A DNA stretch of 64,000 nucleotides from positions 1 to 64,000 of the forward strand of contig CAKUUM010000002.1 of assembly GCA_934692905.1 (NCBI GenBank), read 5' to 3'. Positions 11,455-21,484 of this stretch are shown piece by piece. Each line of letters starts with the position of its first letter. Position 1 is the first letter of the stretch. Under the pieces are notes generated by a model. It saw only the letters and a list, made by a program, of their open reading frames with translations. It made no database searches and was not told where the DNA came from. The stretch comes from an uncultured Bacteroidales bacterium. GTDB lineage: Bacteria; Bacteroidota; Bacteroidia; Bacteroidales; Paludibacteraceae. Made by a program: the position numbers and the translations under genes.

Positions 11455-14400
11455 TTATTCCATTGTAATTGAGAGTGCAAGACCCTGCAGTTCGTGTAAC
11501 AATACATTAAGCGACTCGGGAAGTCCGGGTGTGGGGAACGGTTCGCCCTTGACAATAGCCTCGTAGGTGCGTGCACGCCCAGTGACATCATCGGACTTGA
11601 CGGTCAGAATCTCCTGCAGTACGTGAGCGGCACCGTGCGCTTCGAGCGCCCAAACCTCCATCTCACCGAAACGCTGACCACCGAACTGTGCTTTACCGCC
11701 CAACGGTTGCTGAGTGATAAGGCTGTACGGACCGATGGAACGAGCGTGCATCTTGTCGTCAACCATGTGCCCTAACTTCATGAAGTAGGTGACTCCGACA
11801 GTAGCCATCTGGTCGAATGGTTCGCCCGTACCACCGTCATAGAGTTGTGTCTTGCCGGCACGCGGAAGACCAGCCTTGTCGGTCCACTCGTTGAGCGAAT
11901 CAAGTGTACAACCGTCGAAGATAGGCGTAGCGAACTTAACGCCCAACTCGCGTCCCGCCCAACCGAGGACAGCCTCGAATATCTGACCGATGTTCATACG
12001 AGAAGGCACACCCAGCGGGTTGAGGACGATATCGACAGGCGTTCCGTCCGCCAAGAACGGCATATCCTCTACGCGGACAATCTTGGAAACGATACCCTTG
12101 TTACCGTGACGACCTGCCATCTTGTCGCCGACGCGAATCTTACGCTTCTTGGCAATGTACACCTTCGCCATCTGGATGATACCGTTAGGCAGTTCGTCGC
12201 CGATGGTAAGGTTGAACTTCTCGCGTTTGAGTTGTGCATCGAGTTCTTTGTACTTGGCAATGTAGTTCATGATGCAGCGTTCAACGAGGTCGTTGATGTG
12301 TGCGTCATTGGTCCAGCCAGCCAACATAACCGATGTATAGTCGATTTGCATGAGGCGTTCGCGGGTGAAGGAGAGCCCTTTGGCAATGATGTCGGACTTG
12401 ACATAATCCACAACGCCTGCGGACTGTTTGCCTTCGAGCAACTTGACGAGTTTCTCAACAAGAATCTTCTTGAGTTGTTCTGCTTTTGCCTCGAACTCTG
12501 CGTCGAACTTAGCGAGAGTCTCCTTGTCCTCCATCTTCTGCTTACGGTCTTTGAGTGCCTTGGCATAGAGTTGGCGGTCGATAACCACGCCGCTGAGTGA
12601 CGGACTGGCTTTGAGAGAAGCGTCCTTGACATCACCTGCTTTGTCGCCGAAGATAGCCTTGAGCAGTTTCTCCTCAGGTGAGGGGTCCGACTCGCCCTTC
12701 GGGGTGATTTTACCTATAATAATGTCGCCCGGCTGAATATGTGCGCCGATACGAATGAGACCGTTCTCATCCAAATCCTTGGTGGCGTCTTCGCTGATGT
12801 TCGGGATATCGGCTGTGAATTCCTCCATACCACGCTTGGTCTCGCGTACCTCAAGGAGTTGCTCGACCACGTGAATGGAAGTGAACATATCCTCACGCAC
12901 AATGCGTTCGCTGAGGACAATGGCGTCCTCGTAGTTGTATCCCTTCCAAGGAATGTAGGCTACCTTGAGGTTCTTACCGAGTGCCAACTCGCCATTCTCA
13001 GTGGCATAGCCTTCGGAGAGTATGTCGCCCTTCTCCACACGGTCGCCCTTGCGTACGATAGGACGGAGGTCGATGGTGGTGTTCTGGTTGGTCTTCTGGC
13101 ACTTAGGCAGTTTGTATTCCTTCTCTGCGGGGTCGAAAGAGATGAACTCTTCCTCGTCCGTGCGGTCGTACTGGATACGAATCCTGTCGGCATCGACATA
13201 GGTGACGGTACCTGCGCCCTCTGCTGTGATTTGGGTGCGGGAGTCCTGTACGAGTTGTGCCTCGATGCCGGTACCTACGATAGGCGCTTCGTTGTGGAGC
13301 AACGGAACCGCCTGGCGCATCATGTTGGAGCCCATCAATGCACGGTTGGCATCGTCGTGCTCAAGGAACGGAATAAGCGCCGCTGCGATAGACGCAATCT
13401 GCGACGGCGACACGTCCATGAGGTCGATTTGGTCAGGTCCCACTACAGGGAAGTCCGCCTCATAACGTGCCTTGACTTTGTCGCGGATGAACTTGCCGTT
13501 CTCGTCGAGGGGTGCGTTACCTTGTGCTACAGTGGACTGCTCCTCGTCCTCGGCGGTGTAGTAGACTACATGGTCGTTGTCGAGGTCCACGACACCGTTC
13601 TCCACCTTGCGGTAGGGGGTTTCGATGAAGCCAAGGTTGTTGATTTTCGCATATATACAAAGCGAAGATATAAGTCCGATGTTCGGTCCTTCAGGTGTCT
13701 CAATAGGGCAGAGTCGGCCATAGTGCGTGTAGTGGACGTCTCGTACCTCGAATCCCGCACGGTCACGGCTCAAGCCGCCAGGACCGAGTGCAGACATACG
13801 ACGCTTGTGGGTAATCTCCGCGAGCGGGTTCTGCTGGTCCATGAACTGGGAGAGCGCATTGGTACCGAAATAGGAGTTGATGACACTGGAAATGGCTTTG
13901 GCGTTGATAAGGTCGGTCGGCGTAAAGAGCTCGGTATCACGCACGTTCATACGCTCGCGGATGGTGCGCGCCATACGTGCGAGACCGATACCGAACTGGT
14001 TGTAGAGTTGTTCGCCTACGGTACGTACACGACGATTGGAGAGGTGGTCGATATCATCGACTTCGGCATTGGAGTTGATGAGTTGCACCAAGTATTTGAT
14101 AATCTCAATCATGTCCTCCTTGGTGAGCGTGCGCGTCTCCATAGGAATAGACATATTGAGTTTGCGGTTGATGCGGTAGCGTCCGACTTCGCCAAGGTCA
14201 TAGCGCTTGTCGGAGAAGAAGAGGTTCTGGATAACCTCGCGTGCGGTGGCATCATCGGCAGGCTCCGCGTTGCGGAGTTGGCGGTAGATGTAAAGCACCG
14301 CCTCCTTCTCGGAGTGCGACGGGTCTTTCTGGAGGGTGTTGAAGATGATGGAATACTCCGCCTCGTTCGCCTCCTCCTTGTGCAGAAGGATGGTCTTGAC

Positions 14401-15267
14401 ACCCGATTCGAGAATGGTGTCGCACATCTCCTGTGTGAGCACGGTCTCGCGCTCGATGATGACCTCGTTACGCTCGATAGTTACGACCTCGCCCGTGTCC
14501 TCATCGACGAAATCCTCGGTCCAAGCCTTGAGGACGTTACCGGCGAGGGTACGCCCTACGATGCCGTCGAGGTTCTCTTTGGTACACTTAATCTCTTCCG
14601 CCAGTCCGAAGCAATCGAGGATGTCCTTATCGCTCTCGAAACCGATGGCACGGAGAAGGGTGGTGACAGGCAACTTCTTCTTGCGGTCGATGTAGGCATA
14701 CATGACGCGGTTGATGTCGGTAGCGAACTCAATCCACGACCCGCGGAAGGGGATTATACGTGCGGAGTAGAGTTTGGTACCATTGGAGTGCATGGAGGTG
14801 CCGAAGAAGACACCCGGGGAACGGTGTAACTGGCTGACAACCACGCGTTCTGCGCCGTTGATGACGAAGGTGCCTTTGGGTGTCATGTAGGGGATTGTGC
14901 CCAGGAACACGTCCTGCATCACCGGCTCGAAGTCCTCGTGGTCGGGGTCGGTGCAGGTGAGGAACAGTTTCGCCTTGAGCGGCACGCTGTAGGTGAGTCC
15001 ACGACGAATGCACTCCTCGATAGAATAGCGCGGAGGGTCGATGTGGTAGTCGAGGAACTCGAGGTTGAAGTTGTTTCGAGTGTCCTGAATGGGGAAGTTC
15101 TCCGAGAACACTTTGTAAAGTCCCTCTGTGTGGCGCACTTCCGGAGTGGAGTCCATCTGGAAGAATTCGCGGAAGGATTTCAATTGGATATCCAGAAAAT
15201 CAGGATACGGCATCTGTTGTTGCATTGCCGAGAAGTTGATTCTCTGTGTTTTCTGTTGTTTAGCCAT
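11455..15267 (-). CDS. rpoB: DNA-directed RNA polymerase subunit beta
   Basis: The 1270-residue beta subunit that forms the second half of the RNA polymerase active centre. The rifampicin-pocket region reads [28 protein letters not shown] and ETPEGPN, with the usual Asp, His and Ser at the common resistance positions, so no resistance change is visible there. [12 protein letters not shown], near the C-terminal third, is the conserved catalytic-region motif. A hairpin terminator (15426-15460) separates it from rplL, so transcription of rpoBC depends on readthrough or on a promoter in 15268-15425 that I could not match to the consensus. Confidence 0.98.
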   Translation of the reverse strand: MAKQQKTQRINFSAMQQQMPYPDFLDIQLKSFREFFQMDSTPEVRHTEGLYKVFSENFPIQDTRNNFNLEFLDYHIDPPRYSIEECIRRGLTYSVPLKAKLFLTCTDPDHEDFEPVMQDVFLGTIPYMTPKGTFVINGAERVVVSQLHRSPGVFFGTSMHSNGTKLYSARIIPFRGSWIEFATDINRVMYAYIDRKKKLPVTTLLRAIGFESDKDILDCFGLAEEIKCTKENLDGIVGRTLAGNVLKAWTEDFVDEDTGEVVTIERNEVIIERETVLTQEMCDTILESGVKTILLHKEEANEAEYSIIFNTLQKDPSHSEKEAVLYIYRQLRNAEPADDATAREVIQNLFFSDKRYDLGEVGRYRINRKLNMSIPMETRTLTKEDMIEIIKYLVQLINSNAEVDDIDHLSNRRVRTVGEQLYNQFGIGLARMARTIRERMNVRDTELFTPTDLINAKAISSVINSYFGTNALSQFMDQQNPLAEITHKRRMSALGPGGLSRDRAGFEVRDVHYTHYGRLCPIETPEGPNIGLISSLCIYAKINNLGFIETPYRKVENGVVDLDNDHVVYYTAEDEEQSTVAQGNAPLDENGKFIRDKVKARYEADFPVVGPDQIDLMDVSPSQIASIAAALIPFLEHDDANRALMGSNMMRQAVPLLHNEAPIVGTGIEAQLVQDSRTQITAEGAGTVTYVDADRIRIQYDRTDEEEFISFDPAEKEYKLPKCQKTNQNTTIDLRPIVRKGDRVEKGDILSEGYATENGELALGKNLKVAYIPWKGYNYEDAIVLSERIVREDMFTSIHVVEQLLEVRETKRGMEEFTADIPNISEDATKDLDENGLIRIGAHIQPGDIIIGKITPKGESDPSPEEKLLKAIFGDKAGDVKDASLKASPSLSGVVIDRQLYAKALKDRKQKMEDKETLAKFDAEFEAKAEQLKKILVEKLVKLLEGKQSAGVVDYVKSDIIAKGLSFTRERLMQIDYTSVMLAGWTNDAHINDLVERCIMNYIAKYKELDAQLKREKFNLTIGDELPNGIIQMAKVYIAKKRKIRVGDKMAGRHGNKGIVSKIVRVEDMPFLADGTPVDIVLNPLGVPSRMNIGQIFEAVLGWAGRELGVKFATPIFDGCTLDSLNEWTDKAGLPRAGKTQLYDGGTGEPFDQMATVGVTYFMKLGHMVDDKMHARSIGPYSLITQQPLGGKAQFGGQRFGEMEVWALEAHGAAHVLQEILTVKSDDVTGRARTYEAIVKGEPFPTPGLPESLNVLLHELQGLALSITME

Positions 15268-15425
15268 TTATTTATGTAGATGGGTTTATATTATTCAATC
15301 GTCAAACTATTGGTAATGAATTATTTAGACCTAAATAGATGATTCGGTGGATTATCCTTTCTTAACCTGAATCGCAGTGATATTACCGATATTTAACTGA
15401 TTTTTAACATCCTCGTATATTCAGA

Positions 15426-15460
15426 GAAAAAGGTTTAGACCCCCATTCGGGGTCTAAACC
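15426..15460 (-). terminator. Terminator or attenuator between rplL and rpoB
   Basis: GGTTTAGACCCC (15432-15443) and GGGGTCTAAACC (15449-15460) form a 12-bp stem; on the minus strand it is followed by TTTTTCTC. It lies 22 bp after the rplL stop and would set the ratio of ribosomal protein to polymerase transcripts. Confidence 0.85.
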
Positions 15461-15482
15461 TAACACCTTACAGGTAGGGTTA

Positions 15483-15860
15483 TTACTTGAGTTCAACCTC
15501 AGCGCCGACCTCTTCAAGAGCCTTCTTGAGAGCCTCAGCAGCAGCCTTGTCAAGACCTTCCTTAACGGTAGCAGGAGCAGCGTCAACGATGTCCTTAGCC
15601 TCTTTCAGGCCGAGACCGGTTTGCTCCTTAACAGTCTTAACGACTTGGAGTTTCTGTGCGCCAGCAGCCTTGAGGACTACGTCGAACGAAGTCTTCTCTT
15701 CAGCAGCGGGTGCTGCGTCAGCAGCGGGACCAGCAGCAACTGCTACTGCAGCAGCAGCGGGTTCGATACCATACTCGTCTTTCAAGATTTGTGCGAGTTC
15801 GTTTACTTCCTTAACCGTGAGGTTAACCAATTGTTCAGCAAAAGCTTTCAGATCTGCCAT
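15483..15860 (-). CDS. rplL: 50S ribosomal protein L7/L12
   Basis: The 125-residue stalk protein that recruits elongation and initiation factors to the ribosome. The N-terminal dimerisation helix pair (1-31, [16 protein letters not shown]) is followed by an Ala/Pro-rich hinge (about 34-55). The C-terminal factor-binding domain includes [20 protein letters not shown]. Present in multiple copies bound to L10, encoded just upstream (153-bp gap). The GC- and Ala-rich hinge explains several spurious frames in this stretch. Confidence 0.98.
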   Translation of the reverse strand: MADLKAFAEQLVNLTVKEVNELAQILKDEYGIEPAAAAVAVAAGPAADAAPAAEEKTSFDVVLKAAGAQKLQVVKTVKEQTGLGLKEAKDIVDAAPATVKEGLDKAAAEALKKALEEVGAEVELK

Positions 15861-16012
15861 TGTTGTATAATTTTAAGTAGTTTATTTTATTATTAAGTTA
15901 TTTTTCATGCCTTATCCATTCGCTATGGGTTGCTCATCCCTTGCGTATCCCTTGCTACAGGGTAGCGGTTTGGAGCGATGTTAAAACGAATAAAAGCCGG
16001 CATGTTTGCTGA

Positions 16013-16543
16013 TTACTCAGCGCGTTCTCCCAGCGTTTTGAGGACGCCGTGGATGGTGTTACCTCCGGACTGGAGTGCAGAAACGACATTCTTAGCAGGC
16101 GATTGCAGGAGTGCAACGAGGTCTGCGATGAGTTCGTTCTTGGACTTGATGGTGGAGAGGAACTCGAGGTTCTGGGCGCCCACGTAAACGGTTTCCTCTA
16201 CGTAAGCGGCCTTCAACTGGGGTTTAGCCTCGCCAGTCTTGTCGCCCTTGGTGAACTCCTTAATCAGTTTCGCGGGAGCGTTGCCGGTGTTGGAGAGCAT
16301 AAGGGCGGTGTTACCCTTGAGAGCAGCGCAGATTTGCTCGTCGATGCCACGTGCCTCGAGTGCCTTGTGGAGCAAGGTGTTCTTGGCAACAAGGAGTTTG
16401 ATGTCCTGTTTGAAGCATGCGCGACGGAGAGCACTGGTCTTCTCGGCGTTCAACCCCTCGATATTGGTGAGGTAGAAGTGGGAGTATTGACCGAGTTGCT
16501 CCTGCAACTCTGCGATGATGGCGGTTTTATCTTCCTTCTTCAT
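16013..16543 (-). CDS. rplJ: 50S ribosomal protein L10
   Basis: The 176-residue base of the ribosomal stalk; it binds 23S rRNA through its N-terminal globular part and L7/L12 dimers through its C-terminal helix. Recognisable blocks include FYLTNIEGLNAEKTSALRR and LLVAKNTLLHKALEARG. It lies between rplA (23 bp upstream) and rplL. In other bacteria L10 with L7/L12 represses this operon by binding a leader; no such leader structure could be identified in the short rplA-rplJ gap. Confidence 0.97.
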   Translation of the reverse strand: MKKEDKTAIIAELQEQLGQYSHFYLTNIEGLNAEKTSALRRACFKQDIKLLVAKNTLLHKALEARGIDEQICAALKGNTALMLSNTGNAPAKLIKEFTKGDKTGEAKPQLKAAYVEETVYVGAQNLEFLSTIKSKNELIADLVALLQSPAKNVVSALQSGGNTIHGVLKTLGERAE

Positions 16544-16566
16544 AATAACTGTCTTGGATTAAATGA

Positions 16567-17259
16567 TTACTCAATGGATTTGGGGTCAATCTTAATGCCC
16601 TGACTCATCGTACTGGAAAGATAAATGCTCTTGATATAGGTACCTTTGCTGACAGCGGGTTTGAGTTTGACAAGGGTCTGGATGAACTCGTTGGCGTTCT
16701 CTGCGATAGCCTCGGCGGTGAAAGAGACCTTACCGATGGAGGTATGCACGATACCGAACTTGTCGACCTTGAAGTCAATCTTACCCTGCTTAACCTCCTT
16801 GACAGCCTTAGCGACGTCGGGAGTAACAGTACCTGATTTGGGGTTAGGCATCAAGCCACGGGGACCAAGGACACGTCCGAGAGCACCAATCTTGCCCATG
16901 ATTTGGGGCATGGTGATGATGACGTCGATGTCGGTCCAACCACCTTTAATCTTCTCGATGTACTCGTCGAGACCTACGTAGTCGGCACCAGCCTCTTTGG
17001 CAGCAGCCTCCTGGTCGGGAGTACACAATGCGAGTACGCGAACCTGTTTACCGGTTCCGTTGGGGAGACTTACCACGCCGCGCACCATCTGGTTAGCCTT
17101 GCGGGGGTCCACACCGAGGCGGACGTCGATGTCCACACTGGCGTCGAACTTGGTGGTCGTAATCTCTTTGACGAGAGCGGCAGCCTCGGCTACCGTGTAG
17201 AGTTTACCTGCTTCAATCTTCTCTGCAGCAAGTTTCTGATTCTTTGTCAATTTTGCCAT
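16567..17259 (-). CDS. rplA: 50S ribosomal protein L1
   Basis: 230 residues, normal length for L1, the mobile 23S rRNA-binding protein at the E-site side of the large subunit. The signature [20 protein letters not shown] is intact near the middle, and the C-terminal segment ends with the conserved [18 protein letters not shown] block. Separated by 16 bp from rplK upstream and 23 bp from rplJ downstream; clearly one operon. Confidence 0.98.
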   Translation of the reverse strand: MAKLTKNQKLAAEKIEAGKLYTVAEAAALVKEITTTKFDASVDIDVRLGVDPRKANQMVRGVVSLPNGTGKQVRVLALCTPDQEAAAKEAGADYVGLDEYIEKIKGGWTDIDVIITMPQIMGKIGALGRVLGPRGLMPNPKSGTVTPDVAKAVKEVKQGKIDFKVDKFGIVHTSIGKVSFTAEAIAENANEFIQTLVKLKPAVSKGTYIKSIYLSSTMSQGIKIDPKSIE

Positions 17260-17275
17260 GGTGATTGAAGTTTAA

Positions 17276-17698
17276 TTATTTAACGGTAATGCCCATACTA
17301 CGTGCCGTACCTTTGACCATCTTGTAGGCGCTTTCTACGGTAAAGCAGTTCAAATCGACCATCTTATCCTGGGCAATCTGTCGGCACTGGTCCTCGGAGA
17401 TGTTAGCCACTTTCTTACGGTTGGGCTCAGCCGAACCGGACTTGATTTTGGCAGCCTCGAGGAGTTGCACAGCAACAGGAGGAGTCTTAACGATAAAATC
17501 GAACGATTTGTCAGTGTAAACAGTGATAACAACAGGCAAAACCTTACCTGCCTTATCCTGCGTTCTGGCATTGAATTGTTTGCAGAACTCCATGATGTTC
17601 ACACCCTTGGAACCCAGTGCAGGTCCCACCGGAGGCGAAGGATTGGCCGCGCCACCCTTGATCTGGAGTTTGATAAATCCAGCAATTTCTTTAGCCAT
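17276..17698 (-). CDS. rplK: 50S ribosomal protein L11
   Basis: 140 residues. L11 forms the GTPase-associated centre with 23S rRNA. The N-terminal signature [20 protein letters not shown] and the C-terminal rRNA-binding domain ending [12 protein letters not shown] are complete. nusG ends 113 bp upstream; in that gap I see no promoter consensus, so co-transcription with secE-nusG is likely. Confidence 0.98.
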   Translation of the reverse strand: MAKEIAGFIKLQIKGGAANPSPPVGPALGSKGVNIMEFCKQFNARTQDKAGKVLPVVITVYTDKSFDFIVKTPPVAVQLLEAAKIKSGSAEPNRKKVANISEDQCRQIAQDKMVDLNCFTVESAYKMVKGTARSMGITVK

Positions 17699-17811
17699 AA
17701 TTAGTTAGTTTTACTTTGTTAATAGTTTTGACCTCAAGCGGATACGCGGTATCCTCGGTCGGTTGATAAATGAAACTATCGAGTAGTACAACGGCCTGTA
17801 ACGGGTGCCTC

Positions 17812-18369
17812 CTACTCTTTTGCTACTTGATCGAAGCTCAACTCGAGGGGCGTCTGCCTATCGAAGATAGTGACCACCACTTTGAGTTTGCGTTTGTCGG
17901 CAGCGACCTCGTTGATGACACCTTCGAAGCCGTTGAACGGTCCGTCGGTGACTTTGACGTGTTCGCCCACCAGATACGTTTCGTCGAGAATGCTATCCCC
18001 TGCAGTCTCGTCGGCAGTACCCATAATCTTGTTGATTTCGGATTGGGGCACCGGTGCCGGCTTAGTGGAAGCCTTGCCGTCACTGAGGAAACCGAGCACG
18101 TTGGGGATGTTGCGAAGCAGCGGGTAGCATTCGTCGGTGAGGTTGCACTCAACGAGCACGTACCCCGGAAGGAGGTTGCGCTCTTTGATGACACGCTTAC
18201 CGCCGCGCAGGCTCACTACCTTCTCGGTGGGAATCAATACTTGCGACACATACTCCTTGAAGAGCGTAGAGGTGACCAAGGCTCCTTCGATATACTCTTT
18301 GACCTTGTTCTCCTTGCCGCTAATCGAGCGGAGGACGTACCACTTATAGTTACCTTCAGCCATATCCAA
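17812..18369 (-). CDS. nusG: Transcription termination/antitermination protein NusG
   Basis: 185 residues; binds the RNA polymerase clamp and promotes processive elongation, with links to Rho and to the ribosome in other bacteria. The N-terminal NGN domain begins WYVLRSISGKENKVKEYIE and includes LLPGYVLVE. The C-terminal KOW domain contains VKVTDGPFNGFEGVINE. The ATG at 18369 gives MDMAEG; the second ATG (18363) is equally possible. It begins 16 bp after secE. Confidence 0.97.
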   Translation of the reverse strand: MDMAEGNYKWYVLRSISGKENKVKEYIEGALVTSTLFKEYVSQVLIPTEKVVSLRGGKRVIKERNLLPGYVLVECNLTDECYPLLRNIPNVLGFLSDGKASTKPAPVPQSEINKIMGTADETAGDSILDETYLVGEHVKVTDGPFNGFEGVINEVAADKRKLKVVVTIFDRQTPLELSFDQVAKE

Positions 18370-18385
18370 GTTCTGATTAGAGAGA

Positions 18386-18574
18386 TTAGAACAAGCCGTA
18401 GATGAACGTCATGATTGACTCGAAGCACCAGTCCATCAGCCAGACAATCAGCGCCAGTATAATGGAAGCAATCAACACCAGCACTGCGCTTTGTGACAAC
18501 TCCTTACGAGTAGGCCAACTTACCTTGTGGACCAACTCGTCGTAGGACTCTTTTACATTATCAACGAACTTCAT
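18386..18574 (-). CDS. secE: Preprotein translocase subunit SecE
   Basis: A 62-residue single-span SecE of the short bacterial type, a clamp of the SecY channel in the inner membrane. An amphipathic start (MKFVDNVKESYDELVHKVSWPTRKE, with the conserved SWPTRKE) is followed by one hydrophobic helix (about 30-55). The position between tRNA-Trp and nusG is the classic bacterial order. Confidence 0.96.
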   Translation of the reverse strand: MKFVDNVKESYDELVHKVSWPTRKELSQSAVLVLIASIILALIVWLMDWCFESIMTFIYGLF

Positions 18575-18665
18575 ATCAGTAGTTATTTCTTTGTTGTTCT
18601 TTATTCACGCCAACAATCCGGCTCCTGCGGAAAACAGAAGTCAGATTGGAAGCTATTTGTAACAG

Positions 18666-18736
18666 CACGGAAGGCAGGAATCGAACCCACATTGACGGTT
18701 TTGGAGACCGCTCTCCTACCATTGGAGGACTTCCGT
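18666..18736 (-). tRNA. tRNA-Trp (anticodon CCA)
   Basis: A 71-nt cloverleaf on the minus strand. Acceptor ACGGAAG pairs with CTTCCGT; D-arm CTCC/GGAG; anticodon stem GCGGT/ACCGT around loop CTCCAAA; T-loop TTCGATT. No CCA end is encoded. It lies between tuf and secE. Confidence 0.95.
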
Positions 18737-18741
18737 TCGTC

Positions 18742-18919
18742 AGAATTTATTCCGCGAATGAAACTCGCTGCGCGAGTTTAGCGCTTCATAAATTCTTCCT
18801 CTCAAAATCACCAATCGGCGCTACGCTTGATTGCTGATTTTGGTTTGCCGACTACGTCGGCGTATTTCTCTCCCGTGAGTAGCAAGGGCTTAACGCCCTG
18901 CTACTACTTGAGAGAAATA
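18742..18919 (-). terminator. Structured spacer between tuf and tRNA-Trp, probable terminator/processing region
   Basis: Two large hairpins. 18863-18872 (TATTTCTCTC) pairs with 18910-18919, enclosing GTAGCAAGGGC/GCCCTGCTAC; this starts 14 bp after the tuf stop. A second, 18742-18750 with 18788-18796, encloses AAACTCGC/GCGAGTTT and lies next to the 5' end of tRNA-Trp. No U-run follows either, so RNase processing sites are as likely as termination. Confidence 0.5.
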
Positions 18920-18932
18920 TCTAAGATTGATA

Positions 18933-20126
18933 TTAGTCAATCAGTTTGGTAATCTGACCCGAACCTACGGTACGACCACCCTCACGGATAGCGAAACGCA
19001 GACCCTCGGAGCAAGCAACCGGATAGATCAACTTAACTTGGATCTCGAGGTTATCGCCCGGCATTACCATCTCAGTTCCTTCGGGGAGAGTAATCTCACC
19101 GGTAACGTCCATAGTACGGATGTAGAACTGAGGACGATAGTGGTTGTGGAACGGAGTGTGACGGCCACCCTCCTCTTTCTTCAAGATATAAACCGAAGCC
19201 TTGAACTCGCTGTAAGGTTTAACAACACCCGGGTGAGTGAGCACCATACCACGACGAACCTCGTCTTTGTCAATACCACGGAGAAGCAAACCAACGTTAT
19301 CACCTGCTTCACCTTCGTCAAGAAGTTTACGGAACATCTCGACACCGGTAACGACAGATTTCTTACCCTCTGCACCAAGGCCGATCAACTGAACCTCATC
19401 ACCTACTTTAACAACACCTGTCTCAATACGACCGGTAGCAACAGTACCACGACCGGTAATAGAGAAGACGTCCTCAACAGGCATCAAGAAAGGTTTGTCA
19501 ACAGCACGCGGAGGAAGTTGAATCCAATTGTCAACAGCGTCCATCAACTCCATAACTTTTGCCACCCATTTCGGGTCTCCGTTCAGTGCACCAAGTGCAG
19601 AACCGCGGATGATAGGAGTATTGTCACCATCGAAATCATAGAACGAAAGAAGTTCACGCATCTCCATCTCAACGAGGTCGAGCATTTCTGCGTCGTCAAC
19701 CATATCGCATTTGTTCATAAACACAACCAAGCGCGGAACGTTCACCTGACGAGCGAGCAGGATGTGCTCACGGGTCTGAGGCATAGGACCGTCAGTTGCA
19801 GCAACTACGATGATTGCACCATCCATCTGGGCAGCACCGGTAACCATGTTCTTTACATAGTCAGCGTGGCCCGGGCAGTCTACGTGAGCGTAGTGACGGT
19901 TAGCAGTCTCATACTCGATGTGTGCGGTGTTGATAGTAATACCACGCTCTTTCTCTTCAGGTGCGTTATCAATCTGGTCGAAAGATTTAACATCCTCAGA
20001 ACCGAAGCCAGCCTCGTGAAGAACCTTGGAGATAGCAGCGGTAAGAGTAGTTTTTCCGTGGTCAACGTGACCGATAGTACCGATGTTAACGTGCGGTTTC
20101 GAGCGGTCAAATTTCTCTTTTGCCAT
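18933..20126 (-). CDS. tuf: Elongation factor Tu
   Basis: A 397-residue GTPase that delivers aminoacyl-tRNA to the ribosome. G1 GHVDHGKT (residues 19-26), G3 DCPGH, G4 NKCD and G5 SAL are all intact, as is the effector-loop RGITI. Domains 2 and 3 are complete to [10 protein letters not shown]. Four tRNA genes precede it and tRNA-Trp follows, so the tRNAs and their carrier are probably co-transcribed and the tRNAs cut out by RNases P and E/Z. Confidence 0.99.
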   Translation of the reverse strand: MAKEKFDRSKPHVNIGTIGHVDHGKTTLTAAISKVLHEAGFGSEDVKSFDQIDNAPEEKERGITINTAHIEYETANRHYAHVDCPGHADYVKNMVTGAAQMDGAIIVVAATDGPMPQTREHILLARQVNVPRLVVFMNKCDMVDDAEMLDLVEMEMRELLSFYDFDGDNTPIIRGSALGALNGDPKWVAKVMELMDAVDNWIQLPPRAVDKPFLMPVEDVFSITGRGTVATGRIETGVVKVGDEVQLIGLGAEGKKSVVTGVEMFRKLLDEGEAGDNVGLLLRGIDKDEVRRGMVLTHPGVVKPYSEFKASVYILKKEEGGRHTPFHNHYRPQFYIRTMDVTGEITLPEGTEMVMPGDNLEIQVKLIYPVACSEGLRFAIREGGRTVGSGQITKLID

Positions 20127-20244
20127 AGTAGTAAATTAATTTATTAACGTTAATAATGAGTTATTATTCGTTGTTTAATGTCTTGCACAAAGAAAAGAAG
20201 GCACAACCCTCCCATTCTTCATACGCGCAAACTTCCATTTGCAA

Positions 20245-20319
<75 letters not shown>

Positions 20320-20332
20320 AACAAAAATCTTT

Positions 20333-20408
20333 TGGAGCGGAAAACGGGACTCAAACCCGCGACCCCCAGCTTGGAAGGCTAGTGCTCTATCGACTGAGCT
20401 ATTTCCGC
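20333..20408 (-). tRNA. tRNA-Gly (anticodon TCC)
   Basis: Acceptor GCGGAAA/TTTCCGC; anticodon stem CTAGC/GCTGG with loop CTTCCAA; CCA encoded. Thirteen bases from tRNA-Thr(GGT). Confidence 0.95.
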
Positions 20409-20525
20409 GAAACCCGAAACACAGTTCCGTTTCCGCGCGAGGTCTTGTGTCTGCGTCGAACTGCGAAGTCCCGAAAGACCCGTGCAAGATTTCCGCAACG
20501 CAATTCTTCGCACTTATTAAGGTTG

Positions 20526-20608
20526 TGGGTGCGGATGGATTCGAACCACCGAAGCTGAAAAGCAGCAGATTTACAGTCTGCCCCATTTGGCCACTCTGGA
20601 ACACACCC
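20526..20608 (-). tRNA. tRNA-Tyr (anticodon GTA)
   Basis: An 83-nt class II tRNA with a long variable arm. Acceptor GGGTGTG/CGCACCC; anticodon loop CTGTAAA in stem CAGA/TCTG; T-loop TTCGAAT. CCA is not encoded. A 117-bp spacer without a gene separates it from tRNA-Gly. Confidence 0.94.
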
Positions 20609-20689
20609 AAAACGAATTATGAATTAAGAATTATGAATTAAGAATAAATCCCTACTCATTTTCTTTTTCACATTTTCAAAGAACTTTTG

Positions 20690-20762
20690 AGCCTCTAGTC
20701 GGACTCGAACCAACGACCGCTGGATTACAAATCTAGTGCTCTACCAACTGAGCTATAGAGGC
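20690..20762 (-). tRNA. tRNA-Thr (anticodon TGT)
   Basis: Acceptor GCCTCTA/TAGAGGC; anticodon loop TTTGTAA; no encoded CCA. The anticodon stem CTAGA/TCCAG has an A-C mismatch at pair 29-41. First tRNA of the cluster, about 80 bp from the promoter at 20849-20879. Confidence 0.93.
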
Positions 20763-20848
20763 GTTCGCTTTCCAACTCGCGTCGCATTCCTGCGCCTGCA
20801 GCCGACTCGTGGCAACCACTCCTCGTCGCATTTGGCGGAAAAGCGGTG

Positions 20849-20879
20849 CAAAGGTACTGCTTTTTTCGGAACCTGCAAA
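20849..20879 (-). promoter_or_regulatory. Promoter of the tRNA-tuf-ribosomal protein transcript
   Basis: Minus strand: TACCTTTG at 20856-20849 and TTTG at 20879-20876, spacing 19 bp. The only consensus promoter found upstream of tRNA-Thr(TGT) and the genes that follow. Confidence 0.8.
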
Positions 20880-21101
20880 ATAAATCGCAAAAAAAATGCG
20901 TTTTTCGCGTGTTTTTATCACAAAACGACATCGTAAGGCGGTGAAAATGAACATGAATAGCCACTAAACCATGTACGATTTGCGAATTTACGATGTACGA
21001 TTTATCTCGTCATTTAGCCATTTAAGGATTAACATTACGCAAAATCAAAGAACACACACCATGAACATCCCGCCTACAAACCCGCGGCAAGGTTGCGAGA
21101 A

Positions 21102-21176
21102 GGTCGGCGGAATCACATACTAATCACATACTAACCACATACTAATCACATACTAATCTCATACACTTAACCCGAC
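21102..21176 (+). repeat. Dispersed 11-bp tandem array, copy 2 (five units)
   Basis: Units at 21111-21165: AATCACATACT twice, AACCACATACT, AATCACATACT, AATCTCATACA. Preceded by AGGTCGGCGG (21101-21110) and followed by CTTAACCCGAC (21166-21176). Same five-unit layout and flanks as copies at 482-557 and 45320-45400, but the variant units are in a different order. Confidence 0.9.
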
Positions 21177-21303
21177 AAATACACAAGAAACAATGCGCAA
21201 TGGTTGTGAAAACGCACTTGAGAATAAACGGACGGTTACGCCGTATCATCACAAATTGGTATAAAATTCAGAGATACTATCAGATAGAACTGACATAAAA
21301 TAA

Positions 21304-21322
21304 ACGACGCGAGACGCGTCGT
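21304..21322. repeat. REP-like palindrome with AGA triloop
   Basis: ACGACGCG (21304-21311), AGA, CGCGTCGT (21315-21322), followed by CACCACA. Closely related in design to GACGATGCG-GGA-CGCATCGTC at 26813-26833, which is followed by TCCACAC. Confidence 0.6.
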
Positions 21323-21365
21323 CACCACAAGGCATTGTCCACAAGGTGTTGGTTTTACAACAAAA

Positions 21366-21403
21366 TGCACAAAAAAGACTGCCTGACGGTTGTCAGGCAG
21401 TCT
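21366..21403 (-). terminator. Terminator of the 21485-22231 lipoprotein gene
   Basis: AGACTGCCTGAC (21376-21387), loop GGTT, GTCAGGCAGTCT (21392-21403); on the minus strand followed by TTTTTTGTGC. Strong 12-bp stem and U-run. Confidence 0.9.
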
Positions 21404-21484
21404 CGCATTGATTATGTGTAACAACGTTTAGGAGTACACACAAAATGCAGCACACAATTTAAGGTGCAGCGAACCTATTATATA

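Larger units (their letters stand above)
20945..21484. other. Intergenic region with repeats, no gene seen
   Basis: About 540 bp containing the second 11-bp array (21102-21176), a REP-like palindrome (21304-21322) and the terminator at 21366-21403. No frame here has a plausible start, codon bias or family resemblance. Confidence 0.6.

Noticed and set aside
11455..15267. Rifampicin-resistance change in rpoB
   Set aside because: The cluster I region keeps the usual Asp, His and Ser; nothing unusual visible there.
20614..20641. Two 14-bp AT-rich tandem units (GAATTATGAATTAA) next to tRNA-Tyr
   Set aside because: Only two low-complexity copies; too common in AT-rich spacers to report as a system, though the 14-bp step matches the 22588-22714 element.
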